Source: CAZQKW01 sp964594075 (GTDB lineage: Bacteria > Desulfobacterota > WTBG01 > CAIYCZ01). Taken from it: 55,733 nt of DNA. Positions 43,625 to 52,518 of the stretch are shown piece by piece. The translations under genes were made by a program, and so were the position numbers. The notes under the pieces are model-generated. The model saw only the letters and a list, made by a program, of their open reading frames with translations, did no database searches and was not told the DNA's origin. The stretch covers positions 1 through 55,733 of the forward strand of contig CAZQKW010000025.1 of NCBI GenBank assembly GCA_964594075.1. Direction: 5' to 3'. The first letter of the stretch is position 1. Each line of letters starts with the position of its first letter.

Positions 43625-45006
43625 CGATTATTTTCCCCGTGCCCTGAATTCAATTTTTTTCCGTTTATTACTGCGGCTTCTGCTGCCACCGTATTTTGTA
43701 TGCCCATGGCGGGAGTGCCGGTATTATGTTTCTCGGAGCCGGCAGCAGGCGTTTTGGACTTTTCCGCCGCCGGGGCGCGGCGCACCTGTTTATTCTGGTG
43801 CGGAGCTTTAACGGTTGCAGATTTGGCGGCGGGACGATCAGATGACGGCAGCGGTTTTACATCAGACACATACCGCAAAAGGGCAACAGCGATTGCCTCG
43901 GCCAGCCTGGTTTGAAATGCCTCGCTGCGCAGTTGTTTTTCCTTGCGCGGATTGCTGAGGAAATCGGTTTCGATCAGGAGCGAGGGAATATCCGGCACGC
44001 GGAGGACTTTAAATGCGGCATGCTGCGGCTGGTCCCGCAGCAGGGTGTTGACTCTGGCGACTTCCCGCAGCACGATATCCGCGCAGTGCACGCTTGCGTT
44101 AAAGCTATGCGTTTGCACCAGATCAATAATTATGGCATTCAGATCGGTGTTATGCTGATCCAGCGGTACGCCCCCGATAAAGTCAGCGGCATTCTCTTTT
44201 TGCGCAAGCAGTTCGGCCGTAGTATCCGAAGCGCCCTTGAGCGACAGACAATACACCGATGTTCCCTGCAGTTCGGGGTGCGGATTTGAGTCCGCATGAA
44301 TACTCACAAACAGATCGGCGCCATATTCCCGGGCTATTTTGGTCCGGGTGCCCAGCGGTATGTAATAGTCGCCGGTGCGCGTCAGATAGGCTTTTATGCC
44401 CGGTTTTCTATTGAGCGTGCGGGCGATTCTGCGCGCGATGGAGAGCACCACATCCTTTTCCCTGATGCCTTTCGGACTGATCGCACCGGGATCATCGCCG
44501 CCATGCCCCGGATCAAGGATTATAATCCGCGTCTCTTTTTTCTTGAGTTTTCGGGTCGTTTCCCGGCGCAACTGGTCAGCTTGTTCAAGGTCTCTCCGAA
44601 TAAAATCTATGGCTAACCGATGCGGCATTTCCAGATAGCGCTCCATTTGAAAAATTTTGTGCGCCGCTGGTTTAACCAGTTCAATGGTGAGACGAATGGT
44701 GCGGCTGTTGGTGCGGTGCGCAGTTACTGTTTTTACAATACCGTCGTTAATGGTGAGGCCTTTGGTCGGGATCGGGCCTGAAAAATCCATCAAATCTATC
44801 GCCAGCAGTTCCGGCTTGGGCTGCGCAACGACCTGGTATGTTGCCCGGTGTTTAATATCGAGGACAATGCGGGTGGAAGTGGGTGATGACCAATACCGGA
44901 TGGCAGTGAGCTCATTGGCGAGGGCGAAAATATTTTTATGCAGAAACAAAATCGCTGTTGCAACCCATACGCAGATCTTCACCCATGTATGCCAATTTTT
45001 GTGCAT
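43621..45006 (-). CDS. amiC: N-acetylmuramoyl-L-alanine amidase (AMIN plus Amidase_3)
   Basis: This 461-residue periplasmic cell-wall hydrolase cleaves the amide between muramic acid and the stem peptide. It has a signal peptide (VATAILFLHKNIFA), an AMIN domain (AIRYWSSPTSTRIVLDIK), a linker, then the Amidase_3 zinc domain: IIILDPGHGGDDPGAI, Glu in IREKDV, LFVSIHADSNPHP and LLIETDFLSNPRKE. The last 65 residues are a Pro/Ala/Lys-rich disordered tail. It is the last gene of a four-gene operon behind gatA. The AmiC symbol is by analogy of domain layout. Confidence 0.9.
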   Translation of the reverse strand: MHKNWHTWVKICVWVATAILFLHKNIFALANELTAIRYWSSPTSTRIVLDIKHRATYQVVAQPKPELLAIDLMDFSGPIPTKGLTINDGIVKTVTAHRTNSRTIRLTIELVKPAAHKIFQMERYLEMPHRLAIDFIRRDLEQADQLRRETTRKLKKKETRIIILDPGHGGDDPGAISPKGIREKDVVLSIARRIARTLNRKPGIKAYLTRTGDYYIPLGTRTKIAREYGADLFVSIHADSNPHPELQGTSVYCLSLKGASDTTAELLAQKENAADFIGGVPLDQHNTDLNAIIIDLVQTHSFNASVHCADIVLREVARVNTLLRDQPQHAAFKVLRVPDIPSLLIETDFLSNPRKEKQLRSEAFQTRLAEAIAVALLRYVSDVKPLPSSDRPAAKSATVKAPHQNKQVRRAPAAEKSKTPAAGSEKHNTGTPAMGIQNTVAAEAAVINGKKLNSGHGENNR

Positions 45007-45024
45007 ATACTATAACCGCCCCGG

Positions 45025-46494
45025 TCAGGCAAGCGCTGGTTTTTTACGATGCCATTCGCTCTGCTGCTCGAAACAGTAGGCGCAGCGCAGCATGGTTTCT
45101 TCCGCAAAATAATTGCCGATGATTTGCATCCCAATGGGCAAGCCATCAGCACTCATCCCGCATGGAATTGACAGGCCGGGGAGTCCGGCCAGATTAGCAG
45201 GGATGGTAAATATGTCAGAAAGATACATCTGCAGCGGGTCGTTTATCTTTTCACCCAGTTTGAACGGGGGTGTCGGCGCAGTGGGTGTCACAATAAGGTC
45301 GCAGATTTGAAATGCCTGCTCAAAGTCGCGACGAATCAGAGTGCGAACCTGCGAGGCTTTTTTATAATAGGCATCATAGTAGCCTGCGGACAGCGCATAG
45401 GTGCCCAGCATAATACGACGTTTGACCTCTGCGCCAAAGCCTTCGGAACGCGTTAACTCATACATCTCTCGCAAGCCGGTTTCCTGCGGTGTGCGATAGC
45501 CGTATTTTACGCCGTCATAGCGGGCAAGATTGGAGCTTGCCTCTGCCGGGGCAATGAGATAATACGCCGCGACCGCATATGCAGTATGGGGCAGGGAAAC
45601 TTCTTTTATGGTGGCACCGTGGCGCTCCAGTTCACGCAGCGCATACCAGACCGCTTTTTCCACCTCCCGATCCATACCGGGGCCGCTAAAATATTCTTTT
45701 GGCACCCCCAGGGTCAGATCAGCGACCTCCCGCACCAGCGCACGGGAATAGTCAGGCACGTCCCGGTTGACTGAGGTTGAGTCCAGAGGATCATATCCGC
45801 AGATGCAATTCATCATGAGGGCGGTATCGGTGACATCCTTGGCAAACGGGCCCGCCTGGTCAAGGGACGATGCAAAAGCAACCATGCCAAAACGCGATAC
45901 CCTGCCATAGGTCGGTTTCATCCCAACCACGCCGCAGCATGCTGCCGGCTGCCGTATGGATCCCCCGGTGTCAGTGCCGAGCGCGGCAATACATTCGTCG
46001 GCTGCCACCGCAGCGGCTGATCCGCCGCTTGACCCGCCGGGCACTCGATCAAGACTCCACGGATTATGCGTCGGACCAAAATAGGATGTCTCGGTTGAAG
46101 ACCCCATGGCAAATTCGTCCATGTTGGTTTTGCCGATCAATACGGCATGCTGCTGCTTTAATTTTTTTATTACGGTTGCATCATAAACAGGAACGAAATT
46201 TTCAAGAATCTTTGAGCCGCAAGTGGTGGCAATGCCGGCGGTGCAGAAAATATCTTTTATGGCTATGGGGATGCCGGTCAGAGGCCCAACAGACCCTTCG
46301 CTTATCTTCTGGTCAGCGGTTTCTGCCTGTTGGAGTGCCTCCTCTTTGGTCAGCGTTATATAGGCATGGACGCGCTGCTCAACCGCATCTATGCGCTCAA
46401 ACATTGAAACGACAAGTTCGCGGGAGCTTATGTGCCGATTTTTTAAGAGCTCATGAAGTTCATGGATGGTCATCTGATAGAGTTTTCTGGCCAC
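45025..46494 (-). CDS. gatA: Asp/Glu-tRNA amidotransferase subunit A
   Basis: This is the amidase subunit (489 residues) of GatCAB, which liberates ammonia from glutamine to convert Glu-tRNA(Gln) or Asp-tRNA(Asn) to the amide form. It has the Ser-cisSer-Lys triad: Lys in GIPIAIKDI, and the serines in PGGSSGGSAAAVAAD and DTGGSIRQPAACCG. KPTYGRVSRFG and LDQAGPFA are typical of GatA. It starts five bases after gatC. gatB is not in the window. Confidence 0.95.
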   Translation of the reverse strand: MARKLYQMTIHELHELLKNRHISSRELVVSMFERIDAVEQRVHAYITLTKEEALQQAETADQKISEGSVGPLTGIPIAIKDIFCTAGIATTCGSKILENFVPVYDATVIKKLKQQHAVLIGKTNMDEFAMGSSTETSYFGPTHNPWSLDRVPGGSSGGSAAAVAADECIAALGTDTGGSIRQPAACCGVVGMKPTYGRVSRFGMVAFASSLDQAGPFAKDVTDTALMMNCICGYDPLDSTSVNRDVPDYSRALVREVADLTLGVPKEYFSGPGMDREVEKAVWYALRELERHGATIKEVSLPHTAYAVAAYYLIAPAEASSNLARYDGVKYGYRTPQETGLREMYELTRSEGFGAEVKRRIMLGTYALSAGYYDAYYKKASQVRTLIRRDFEQAFQICDLIVTPTAPTPPFKLGEKINDPLQMYLSDIFTIPANLAGLPGLSIPCGMSADGLPIGMQIIGNYFAEETMLRCAYCFEQQSEWHRKKPALA

Positions 46495-46499
46495 GGCGG

Positions 46500-46808
46500 C
46501 TATCCTTCTATTATCTTGGGCACTTTAAAGCAGTTTCGTTCGTGAGCGGGGGCATTCTTCAGGGTATCATCAACCGCAGAGGACGGCTGCACGACATCAT
46601 CTCTGAAAGCATTACACATATCCACCGCATGGGTTGACGGTTCAATGCCGGTGGTGTCTAATTCCTGCAGCTTATCAAAATAAGAAAGAATGGTATTGAG
46701 TTGCTCGGTGAACAGCTCAAGCTGTTCTTCAGTAAAACGGAGGCGGGCAAGATATGCCACGTATGCGACATCTTTTCTGGTAATTTTCACGGCTGACTCC
46801 TGCACCAT
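46500..46808 (-). CDS. gatC: Asp/Glu-tRNA amidotransferase subunit C
   Basis: This 102-residue helper subunit stabilises GatA in the amidotransferase. The family features are all present: KDVAYVAYLARLRFTEEQL, then LQELDTTGIEPSTHAVD and the C-terminal LKNAPAHERNCFKVPKII. It is immediately followed by gatA. Its start lies nine bases after the end of the permease gene, so the whole run is one operon. Confidence 0.95.
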   Translation of the reverse strand: MVQESAVKITRKDVAYVAYLARLRFTEEQLELFTEQLNTILSYFDKLQELDTTGIEPSTHAVDMCNAFRDDVVQPSSAVDDTLKNAPAHERNCFKVPKIIEG

Positions 46809-46817
46809 GAACGCATC

Positions 46818-47993
46818 TTACACCGGTGCGTTTCGGGTTTGAGGGTTAATAAATTTTTTGTATATCCGTAAAATATACACCAGCAGAGAAAGGATCAACG
46901 GCCCGAGAATAATCCCTAAAAAACCAAAATAGGAGAGCCCTCCCATCACGCTCAAAAAAATAAGGAGGGGATGAACATTCGTATCTCCCTTGAGCAATTG
47001 GGGACGCAACAGGTTGTCGGCAAGCCCAATGACGGCAATACCCCACACCACAATAAAACCGGCAGCCCAGAGATGACCGGTAACCGCCTGGATAAAAGCG
47101 GCAGGAACCCAGATGAGCGCTGTTCCTACCACAGGAATCAGCGAGGAAAGAATCATAACCGCCCCCCAGAGCGCCCATGAATCAATGCCGCATATTAAAA
47201 ATGCCAGGGCCCCCAAGATACCCTGCACCACGGCGATCACCAGACTCCCCTTGAATGTCAGCTTTATGGTTTTGAACAGTTCGTCCAGTATTTCCTCGTT
47301 GTATCTGCGGTCGAGCGGACTGAGCAGTTTAATCTCGGATAAAAATGACGCGCCGTCAATAAACAGGTAAAAGGTGATGAACATAATGAGTACAAAACCG
47401 ATAATTGTGGTGGAAATGCCGGTCACAATTGATCGGGTATTGGTGTAAATAAACTGGCTTACGGTACCCAGATATTTGCTGATTATCTCTGTTGCGTTTA
47501 AGTCATAATTTTTTACTGAGGGAACATAGTATGCCAGCTTCTCAATAATCGGGCTGTCTTTCAGGTTAAGGTACTGCTGCAAGTGCCCGTTCTTGAAGGC
47601 TTCGTTAAGGTACTGATAAAAATTATACGCACTGGTTGCCAGCACGCCGGTGAAAATAAGGAATGGTAGGAAGATGATTATAATTATCAGAAGACAGGTT
47701 ATAAGGGAGCTCACTGCCCTCCAGCCCGATAAACGCCTCAAGATAAAATTATACAAGGGGCTGAACAGCACAAACAGGATAAACGCAATAAAAATAGCGG
47801 TTAAGAACGGTTTTATGAGAAGCAGAAACGCTGCCAGAATAAAAATTGCAAAGGCTGCAAAAAAATATCTGGAAAAAGGCGCGTTAAGTCCGCCTGAATG
47901 CTGCGGATTGCCGGTGGTTTTGCTCAATGCTTCAGCCGAAGAACCGTTGACCGGTGAGGGTGTTATGCTCTCATTCTTCATTGCAAAGGACAT
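46818..47993 (-). CDS. AI-2E-family membrane transporter (PerM-like)
   Basis: This 391-residue inner-membrane protein has seven or eight helices. The family pattern is clear: FLLLIKPFLTAIFIAFILFV, RLSGWRAVSSLITCLLIII, FITFYLFIDG, VVQGILGALAFLICGID, SSLIPVVGTALIWVPAA and LRPQLLKGDTNVHPLLIFLSVMGGL. The N-terminal 45 residues are polar and poorly conserved. Members export small molecules or ions; autoinducer-2 export is known for one and should not be assumed here. It is the first gene of the operon with gatC, gatA and the amidase. Confidence 0.88.
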   Translation of the reverse strand: MSFAMKNESITPSPVNGSSAEALSKTTGNPQHSGGLNAPFSRYFFAAFAIFILAAFLLLIKPFLTAIFIAFILFVLFSPLYNFILRRLSGWRAVSSLITCLLIIIIIFLPFLIFTGVLATSAYNFYQYLNEAFKNGHLQQYLNLKDSPIIEKLAYYVPSVKNYDLNATEIISKYLGTVSQFIYTNTRSIVTGISTTIIGFVLIMFITFYLFIDGASFLSEIKLLSPLDRRYNEEILDELFKTIKLTFKGSLVIAVVQGILGALAFLICGIDSWALWGAVMILSSLIPVVGTALIWVPAAFIQAVTGHLWAAGFIVVWGIAVIGLADNLLRPQLLKGDTNVHPLLIFLSVMGGLSYFGFLGIILGPLILSLLVYILRIYKKFINPQTRNAPV

Positions 47994-48113
47994 TGGGTTA
48001 TTTAATGAAAGCTTAATAGCTGCCGTTATTGTTCACAGTTTTTTGCAGATTATATATAAAACACAAATATGTCAACCTGATAAAAGCCTTGACAGTAAAT
48101 ACCGAGACCGAAG

Positions 48114-48145
48114 ATGTAGGGGCGACCGATCGGTCGCCCCTACAT
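48114..48145. repeat. Perfect 32-base REP-like palindrome, copy 1
   Basis: ATGTAGGGGCGACCGA is followed directly by its exact reverse complement, so the 32 bases form one perfect palindrome. The GTAGGGGCGA core is shared with the two palindromes at the transposase (54014 and 54286), 6 kb away. Confidence 0.9.
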
Positions 48146-48154
48146 GATACGCTT

Positions 48155-48201
48155 TATCCTTGAAAATCTTAACTTGACATAATTATTTTCAAGGATATTA
48201 T
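48155..48201 (+). promoter_or_regulatory. Promoter with a 13-base inverted repeat, upstream of the DUF4143 ATPase
   Basis: TTGACA (48174-48179) and TATTAT (48196-48201) are spaced by 16 bases, a near-consensus sigma-70 promoter. A perfect inverted repeat (TATCCTTGAAAAT at 48155-48167 and its complement at 48185-48197) embraces the -35 box and overlaps the -10 box, as an operator would. The ATG at 48208 falls at about the expected transcription start, so the message is probably leaderless. Confidence 0.7.
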
Positions 48202-48207
48202 GTTTTC

Positions 48208-49356
48208 ATGATACAGAGACCTCATGTCTTAGATCGCATTGCCAATACCTTTAAAATTCACCCGATTGCAGCACTGTTAGGCCCCCGCCAATGTGGCAAG
48301 ACAACGATCGCCAGAATGCTTTCTAACCAAGAGCCGTGCACTTATTTTGACCTTGAGGATCCTGTTGCTATCCAACGATTGTCGGCTCCTATGCGATCAT
48401 TGGAAGTTCTCTCCGGATTGGTAATTATTGATGAAGTGCAGAGACGGCCTGATCTTTTTGAACTACTGCGGGTCCTTGCTGATCGTCCGGATAACCCTGC
48501 TAGATTTCTTCTCCTTGGGTCTGCTTCTCCCCAGCTTGTCAAGGGGGTTTCTGAATCACTTGCCGGCCGCATTGGTTTTATAGACCTATTTGGGTTTAAT
48601 CTCCGGGAAGTGGGATGGGAACAACGTAATTGCCTCTGGGTTCGCGGTGGATTTCCAAGGTCTTTTCTTGCTGCCGACGAACCTTCCAGCATAGCTTGGC
48701 GTGAAGATTTTATCCGAACGTTTCTCGAACGGGATATTCCGCAGCTCGGCATAAGAATCCCGGCAGAAACTCTGAGGCGTTTCTGGATTATGATCGCTCA
48801 TTATCACGGGCAGGTCTGGAATGCCGCCCAATTTGCCCGGTCTCTTGGTACATCTGAAATCACGGCGCGACGATATCTCGATATTCTTTCCGGTGCCTAT
48901 ATGGTCAGAATCCTCCCTCCGTGGTTCGAGAATATTCGCAAACGGCAGGTTAAGGCCCCGAAGATATATATTAGAGATACTGGAATTCTTCATGCTCTGC
49001 TGCAACTGCGTTCCCTTGAAGACCTCCAATCGCATCCAAAACTTGGCGCTTCGTGGGAAGGCTTTGCATTGGAACAGGTCATCGGTATGTTAGAAACACG
49101 AGATGCCTATTTCTGGGCTACTCATGCTGGTGCGGAACTGGATCTGTTGGTGACCCTCAGGGGCAAACGCTATGGGTTTGAGTTTAAATATGCCGACGCT
49201 CCCGGTGAGAGCCGCTCTATGTATAGCGCTCTCCATGACCTTTCCCTGGAACACCTGTGGGTGATTTATCCGGGTCATCAAGAATATACCCTTAACGATA
49301 AAATTTCTGTCGTTCCGGTTAATGATCTGGAGCGTATTGTGAGTGTGCTCTGTTGA
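48208..49356 (+). CDS. AAA-type ATPase with DUF4143 domain
   Basis: This 382-residue protein has an N-terminal P-loop ATPase (Walker A GPRQCGKTT at 25-33, Walker B LVIIDEVQRRP, then FLLLGSASPQL as sensor) and a C-terminal DUF4143 domain with a PD-(D/E)XK-like core (SWEGFALEQVI, WATHAGAELDLLV, YGFEFKYADAP). The family is widespread in accessory regions of bacteria and archaea, and its function remains unclear. No Shine-Dalgarno sequence precedes the ATG; the strong promoter ends only seven bases upstream. No partner gene lies next to it. Confidence 0.88.
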   Translation: MIQRPHVLDRIANTFKIHPIAALLGPRQCGKTTIARMLSNQEPCTYFDLEDPVAIQRLSAPMRSLEVLSGLVIIDEVQRRPDLFELLRVLADRPDNPARFLLLGSASPQLVKGVSESLAGRIGFIDLFGFNLREVGWEQRNCLWVRGGFPRSFLAADEPSSIAWREDFIRTFLERDIPQLGIRIPAETLRRFWIMIAHYHGQVWNAAQFARSLGTSEITARRYLDILSGAYMVRILPPWFENIRKRQVKAPKIYIRDTGILHALLQLRSLEDLQSHPKLGASWEGFALEQVIGMLETRDAYFWATHAGAELDLLVTLRGKRYGFEFKYADAPGESRSMYSALHDLSLEHLWVIYPGHQEYTLNDKISVVPVNDLERIVSVLC

Positions 49357-49545
49357 CCGGTTTTATGGAAAGGATGTTCCTAATTTAAAATAGTTCCCAG
49401 TAAAAATACCGCACACGCATGGTTCGACACCGGATTTATTGCGGCAAAATACGCTGGCGTACGCACCAGTTCCATGATAGTGCGGATGCCTATGTTCTTT
49501 TAGCCTCGTCATTCACAAGACCATGCTTGCTCCGGGCAGCATAAC

Positions 49546-49585
49546 AATAGCCCTGTTTCGGATGTCCAGCCGACACAGGGCTATT
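49546..49585. terminator. Hairpin downstream of tRNA-Gln and the ATPase gene
   Basis: AATAGCCCTGTTTCGG (49546-49561) pairs with CCGACACAGGGCTATT (49570-49585) except for one central mismatch, with an eight-base loop. It is followed by CTCTTTGTCT on the plus strand and by no good T run on the minus strand, so it fits a terminator best for the rightward gene and perhaps 3'-end processing for the leftward tRNA. The 49357-49545 stretch holds nothing else recognisable. Confidence 0.5.
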
Positions 49586-49594
49586 CTCTTTGTC

Positions 49595-49668
49595 TGGCTC
49601 GGGGAGGAGGATTCGAACCTCCATAGCGGGATCCAAATTCCCGAGTCCTGCCATTGGACGATCCCCGA
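49595..49668 (-). tRNA. tRNA-Gln (anticodon TTG)
   Basis: Folded on the minus strand, the 74 bases give a seven-pair acceptor stem (TCGGGGA with TCCCCGA), a D arm with GTCC/GGAC, an anticodon stem CGGGA/TCCCG with loop ATTTGGA and hence anticodon TTG, a four-base variable loop, a T arm GGAGG-TTCGAAT-CCTCC, discriminator G and an encoded CCA. All stems pair perfectly. GatCAB subunits are encoded 3 kb away. Confidence 0.97.
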
Positions 49669-49764
49669 GTACGGCCTGCTAATATCATAGCCTGTCCTGC
49701 TTATTACTACTATTACTGAGAAATTTCTTCAATAAGTTTTTTTGCCTGTGAGCAGGGTTGCCGG

Positions 49765-50367
49765 TTATCGCCTTTGCCAGATAAACTTTCTTAACGCAAA
49801 TAGGGCAATAGCAGCAATAATGACCACAAGCACGACTTTATTATATTGTTTCAGAAACATCGTAATGGTTTCCCAGTTGTTGCCCGCCGTGTATCCTGCG
49901 TAAACCAGGATTCCATTCCACACTGCACAACCGATGAGACTGTAAAGCGCAACCGTACCGGTTTTCAATTTTGCAATGCCTGAAAATATGGAAATGACCG
50001 AACGCGCGCCGGAAAGGAATCGGTTGAACAGAATAACCACATAGCCAAATTTTTGAAACCACTGTTCGGCCTTCAGCAGGCTTGCGGCAGGAAAAAACCG
50101 AAAGTTGCGAACCAGAAAAAATTCCCGCTCAAGGAATCTCCCTAAAAAAAACAATACCATAAAGCCGGCAAAATTACCTAGTGCCGTTGCAGCAAACACG
50201 CCCCAAAAGTTTAGTTGACCGATTCCCACCAGATATGCTCCGAACAGCGTCACCGTGTCTCCGGGTATCGGCGGAATGAGATTTTCAAGCACTGCCGAAA
50301 GAAACAGTGCGGGGTAAAGGTAGGCGCTGTCAATGCGTTGTATGAATTGCAGGAAAGAATCAGCCAT
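49765..50367 (-). CDS. DedA-family membrane protein
   Basis: This 200-residue protein of the DedA/SNARE-associated (VTT) family has five hydrophobic stretches. The conserved parts are ENLIPPIPGDTVTLFGAYLVG at the N-terminus and FNRFLSGARSVISIFSGIAK in the middle, the latter holding the conserved F-x-R-x3-G-x-R. Members act as lipid scramblases or undecaprenyl-phosphate/proton-coupled carriers in the inner membrane. A neighbouring tRNA gene lies on the same strand downstream. Confidence 0.9.
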   Translation of the reverse strand: MADSFLQFIQRIDSAYLYPALFLSAVLENLIPPIPGDTVTLFGAYLVGIGQLNFWGVFAATALGNFAGFMVLFFLGRFLEREFFLVRNFRFFPAASLLKAEQWFQKFGYVVILFNRFLSGARSVISIFSGIAKLKTGTVALYSLIGCAVWNGILVYAGYTAGNNWETITMFLKQYNKVVLVVIIAAIALFALRKFIWQRR

Positions 50368-50634
50368 TTACGATATGATATATACAAAAGTTTTATAGGG
50401 AAAAAATTTTTTCATCAAAATATGTCTGTTTACTATACTACATAAGCAGATAAAACGGTATCATTCTACTATGCAAACCCTCATTTATGCAAAACAACTT
50501 TCCAATTAAGTAAAAATATATATAATTGAAAATAAGTTTATACCGTTACGCAAAGTATGAGACACGGTAATAAGGCACGTTTTTAACTCAGCTTGAGTTG
50601 GCTACAGACTGATATTTTCTTATGGGAGGCATTT

Positions 50635-52518
50635 ATGAGATCGCTAAACTATGTCCTGGGTTGCATGCTTTTATTTTTTGGCCTTGCTTTCTTTTCCGGC
50701 GAGAGCATTGCTGAAGAATTTTCCGTTAACAACTCGTTCACATTTCAGGAGGCATTGAACAGTGCGCAGAGCAACGATGCTGATGATACGATTTATCTTA
50801 AGCCGGCAACCTATCTCATTTTTGAGCTGCTTACCTATTGGTCTAAACAAGAGGTCGGCGGACAGCCGCCACACATAGAAAACTATTCGCTCACGATTGA
50901 CGGTGGGAATTATACCAAGACTATCTTGGATGGGAACGATAATGCGATATTGCTTATTGATACCCATGCTGTTCCCGAGGCGATTTCTATTACTGTTACC
51001 ATAAAAAATATTACCTTTAAAAACGCAGGCAGCGGACCTCTGCTGTCAATAGCAGGAAAAGCGGTGTTCATCCGTATTGAAAATTGTGCCTTTATTGACA
51101 ATAAAGGCGGTGTAGTACTCCTGAACACTGACGGCGGCATCACGGTTATTAACAGCACGTTTAACGGCAATATTGGCGGCTATCAGGGCGCTGGCGTTTT
51201 TTTAGCCTCGGATACCGGCATACTCAGCCTGGAAAACAATACCTTTATCGGCAATAACTCAGCGACAGAAGGGGGCGGAGCGTATTGCATTATTCGCAAG
51301 GAAGGGCTTATCACGGTTAGCAATAATGTTTTTAAAGATAACCATGCGACCAGTATTGGTGCGGGACTTGCGATAATTGCCATGAACGGCGGCCAGATAC
51401 ATCTTGCCCAAAATACCTTTGAGAATAACAGAGTGGGCGACAAAGGAGGTGGAGCATATCTTTGTTCGTATGACGTTGACCGGACTGCTTCCATAACCCT
51501 TACTGAAAATACCTTCACTGCCAATACGGCGATGCACGGGGGCGGTGCCTACGTGTTTGCAAACAAGGCCCAACTGGGAATAACGCATTCTATTTTTGAA
51601 CAGAATCAGGCCGGCTTAAAGGGTGGCGCTGTTTTTTCTGAAACAAAAAATTCGGGCGTGTCTTTTATTAATTCTATTATCGCAAAAAATACCGCACATG
51701 AGGGGGGCGGTATCTATGCGCAAACGGATTCCGGGGAAATCGTAATTACCAATACCACTTGCATAAACAATACGTTACCGACAGGGGGTACCGGCGGCGG
51801 CGTGTATGCGCATTTGCTTTATAATATTTCCCAGGCGAGCGTATATAATTCCATCCTTCGTGATAATACGGCGGGAACGCAAGGCGATGATGTTTATATC
51901 AACGATGATGGCGATGAGGACCGCACCGGCGCAACGGTTCAACTTCACCATAATGCATATGCGCGTCTCGCAGTCAGAGACGGGGATCACATGACTGCCA
52001 CACATACTATTACCGCAGATCCGGTGTTGACATCTGATTACCATCTTCAAAGCGGGTCGCCTTGTATTGACGCAGGCAGCAACACCGCACCGCAGATTCC
52101 GGATAAAGATATGGATTTTGGCGACCGAATTATTGATGGGGATGAAGATGGTGAATCCATTGTTGATATTGGTGCGGATGAATATGATCCCTCAACACCA
52201 CACACGACAACCACTTCTACCATACCGCCACCGGAGTGCATGATACGAACGATCTATGGAGAACAGGCAGAGGAAGTAGCCACGCTGCGCAGATTTCGCG
52301 ATGAAATCATTGCACCAACCCCCATGGGGAATACGATGATCGCGCTCTATTACCGCTTGAGTTCGTTTATGGCAGAAACGGTGAAAGGCAACAGCGTATT
52401 TCAGCATGAGGTCAAGTGGTTTATTGATAAAATCCTCTGGGTTGTGAATCGGCTCGTTGAGCCGACAAAATTGATAGGAGAAACACAGTGCGCACAACGA
52501 CGAAACCTCAATACTTGA
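50635..52518 (+). CDS. Secreted parallel beta-helix protein with CFI-box-like C-terminal domain
   Basis: This 627-residue protein has a signal peptide (LGCMLLFFGLAFFSGESIAEE). About residues 80-440 are imperfect beta-helix coils with recurrent NNTF and GGGAY motifs, closing with DYHLQSGSPCIDAGSN and DRIIDGDEDGESIVDIGADE as in choice-of-anchor Q proteins. A short Thr linker (TTTTSTIPPPE) leads to a C-terminal domain from Cys535: CMIRTIYGEQ, LRRFRDEII, then LYYRLSS. The same domain ends the M4 protease at 5247 and the protein at 8471. The ATG at 50635 has GGGAGG six bases upstream; an ATG at 50593 is less likely. The protein probably sits on the cell surface or is released. Confidence 0.85.
   Translation: MRSLNYVLGCMLLFFGLAFFSGESIAEEFSVNNSFTFQEALNSAQSNDADDTIYLKPATYLIFELLTYWSKQEVGGQPPHIENYSLTIDGGNYTKTILDGNDNAILLIDTHAVPEAISITVTIKNITFKNAGSGPLLSIAGKAVFIRIENCAFIDNKGGVVLLNTDGGITVINSTFNGNIGGYQGAGVFLASDTGILSLENNTFIGNNSATEGGGAYCIIRKEGLITVSNNVFKDNHATSIGAGLAIIAMNGGQIHLAQNTFENNRVGDKGGGAYLCSYDVDRTASITLTENTFTANTAMHGGGAYVFANKAQLGITHSIFEQNQAGLKGGAVFSETKNSGVSFINSIIAKNTAHEGGGIYAQTDSGEIVITNTTCINNTLPTGGTGGGVYAHLLYNISQASVYNSILRDNTAGTQGDDVYINDDGDEDRTGATVQLHHNAYARLAVRDGDHMTATHTITADPVLTSDYHLQSGSPCIDAGSNTAPQIPDKDMDFGDRIIDGDEDGESIVDIGADEYDPSTPHTTTTSTIPPPECMIRTIYGEQAEEVATLRRFRDEIIAPTPMGNTMIALYYRLSSFMAETVKGNSVFQHEVKWFIDKILWVVNRLVEPTKLIGETQCAQRRNLNT

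Noticed and set aside
45025..49668. A functional or regulatory link between gatCA and tRNA-Gln(TTG) 3 kb away
   Set aside because: They belong to separate transcription units with an unrelated ATPase gene between them. Being close is expected by chance fairly often.
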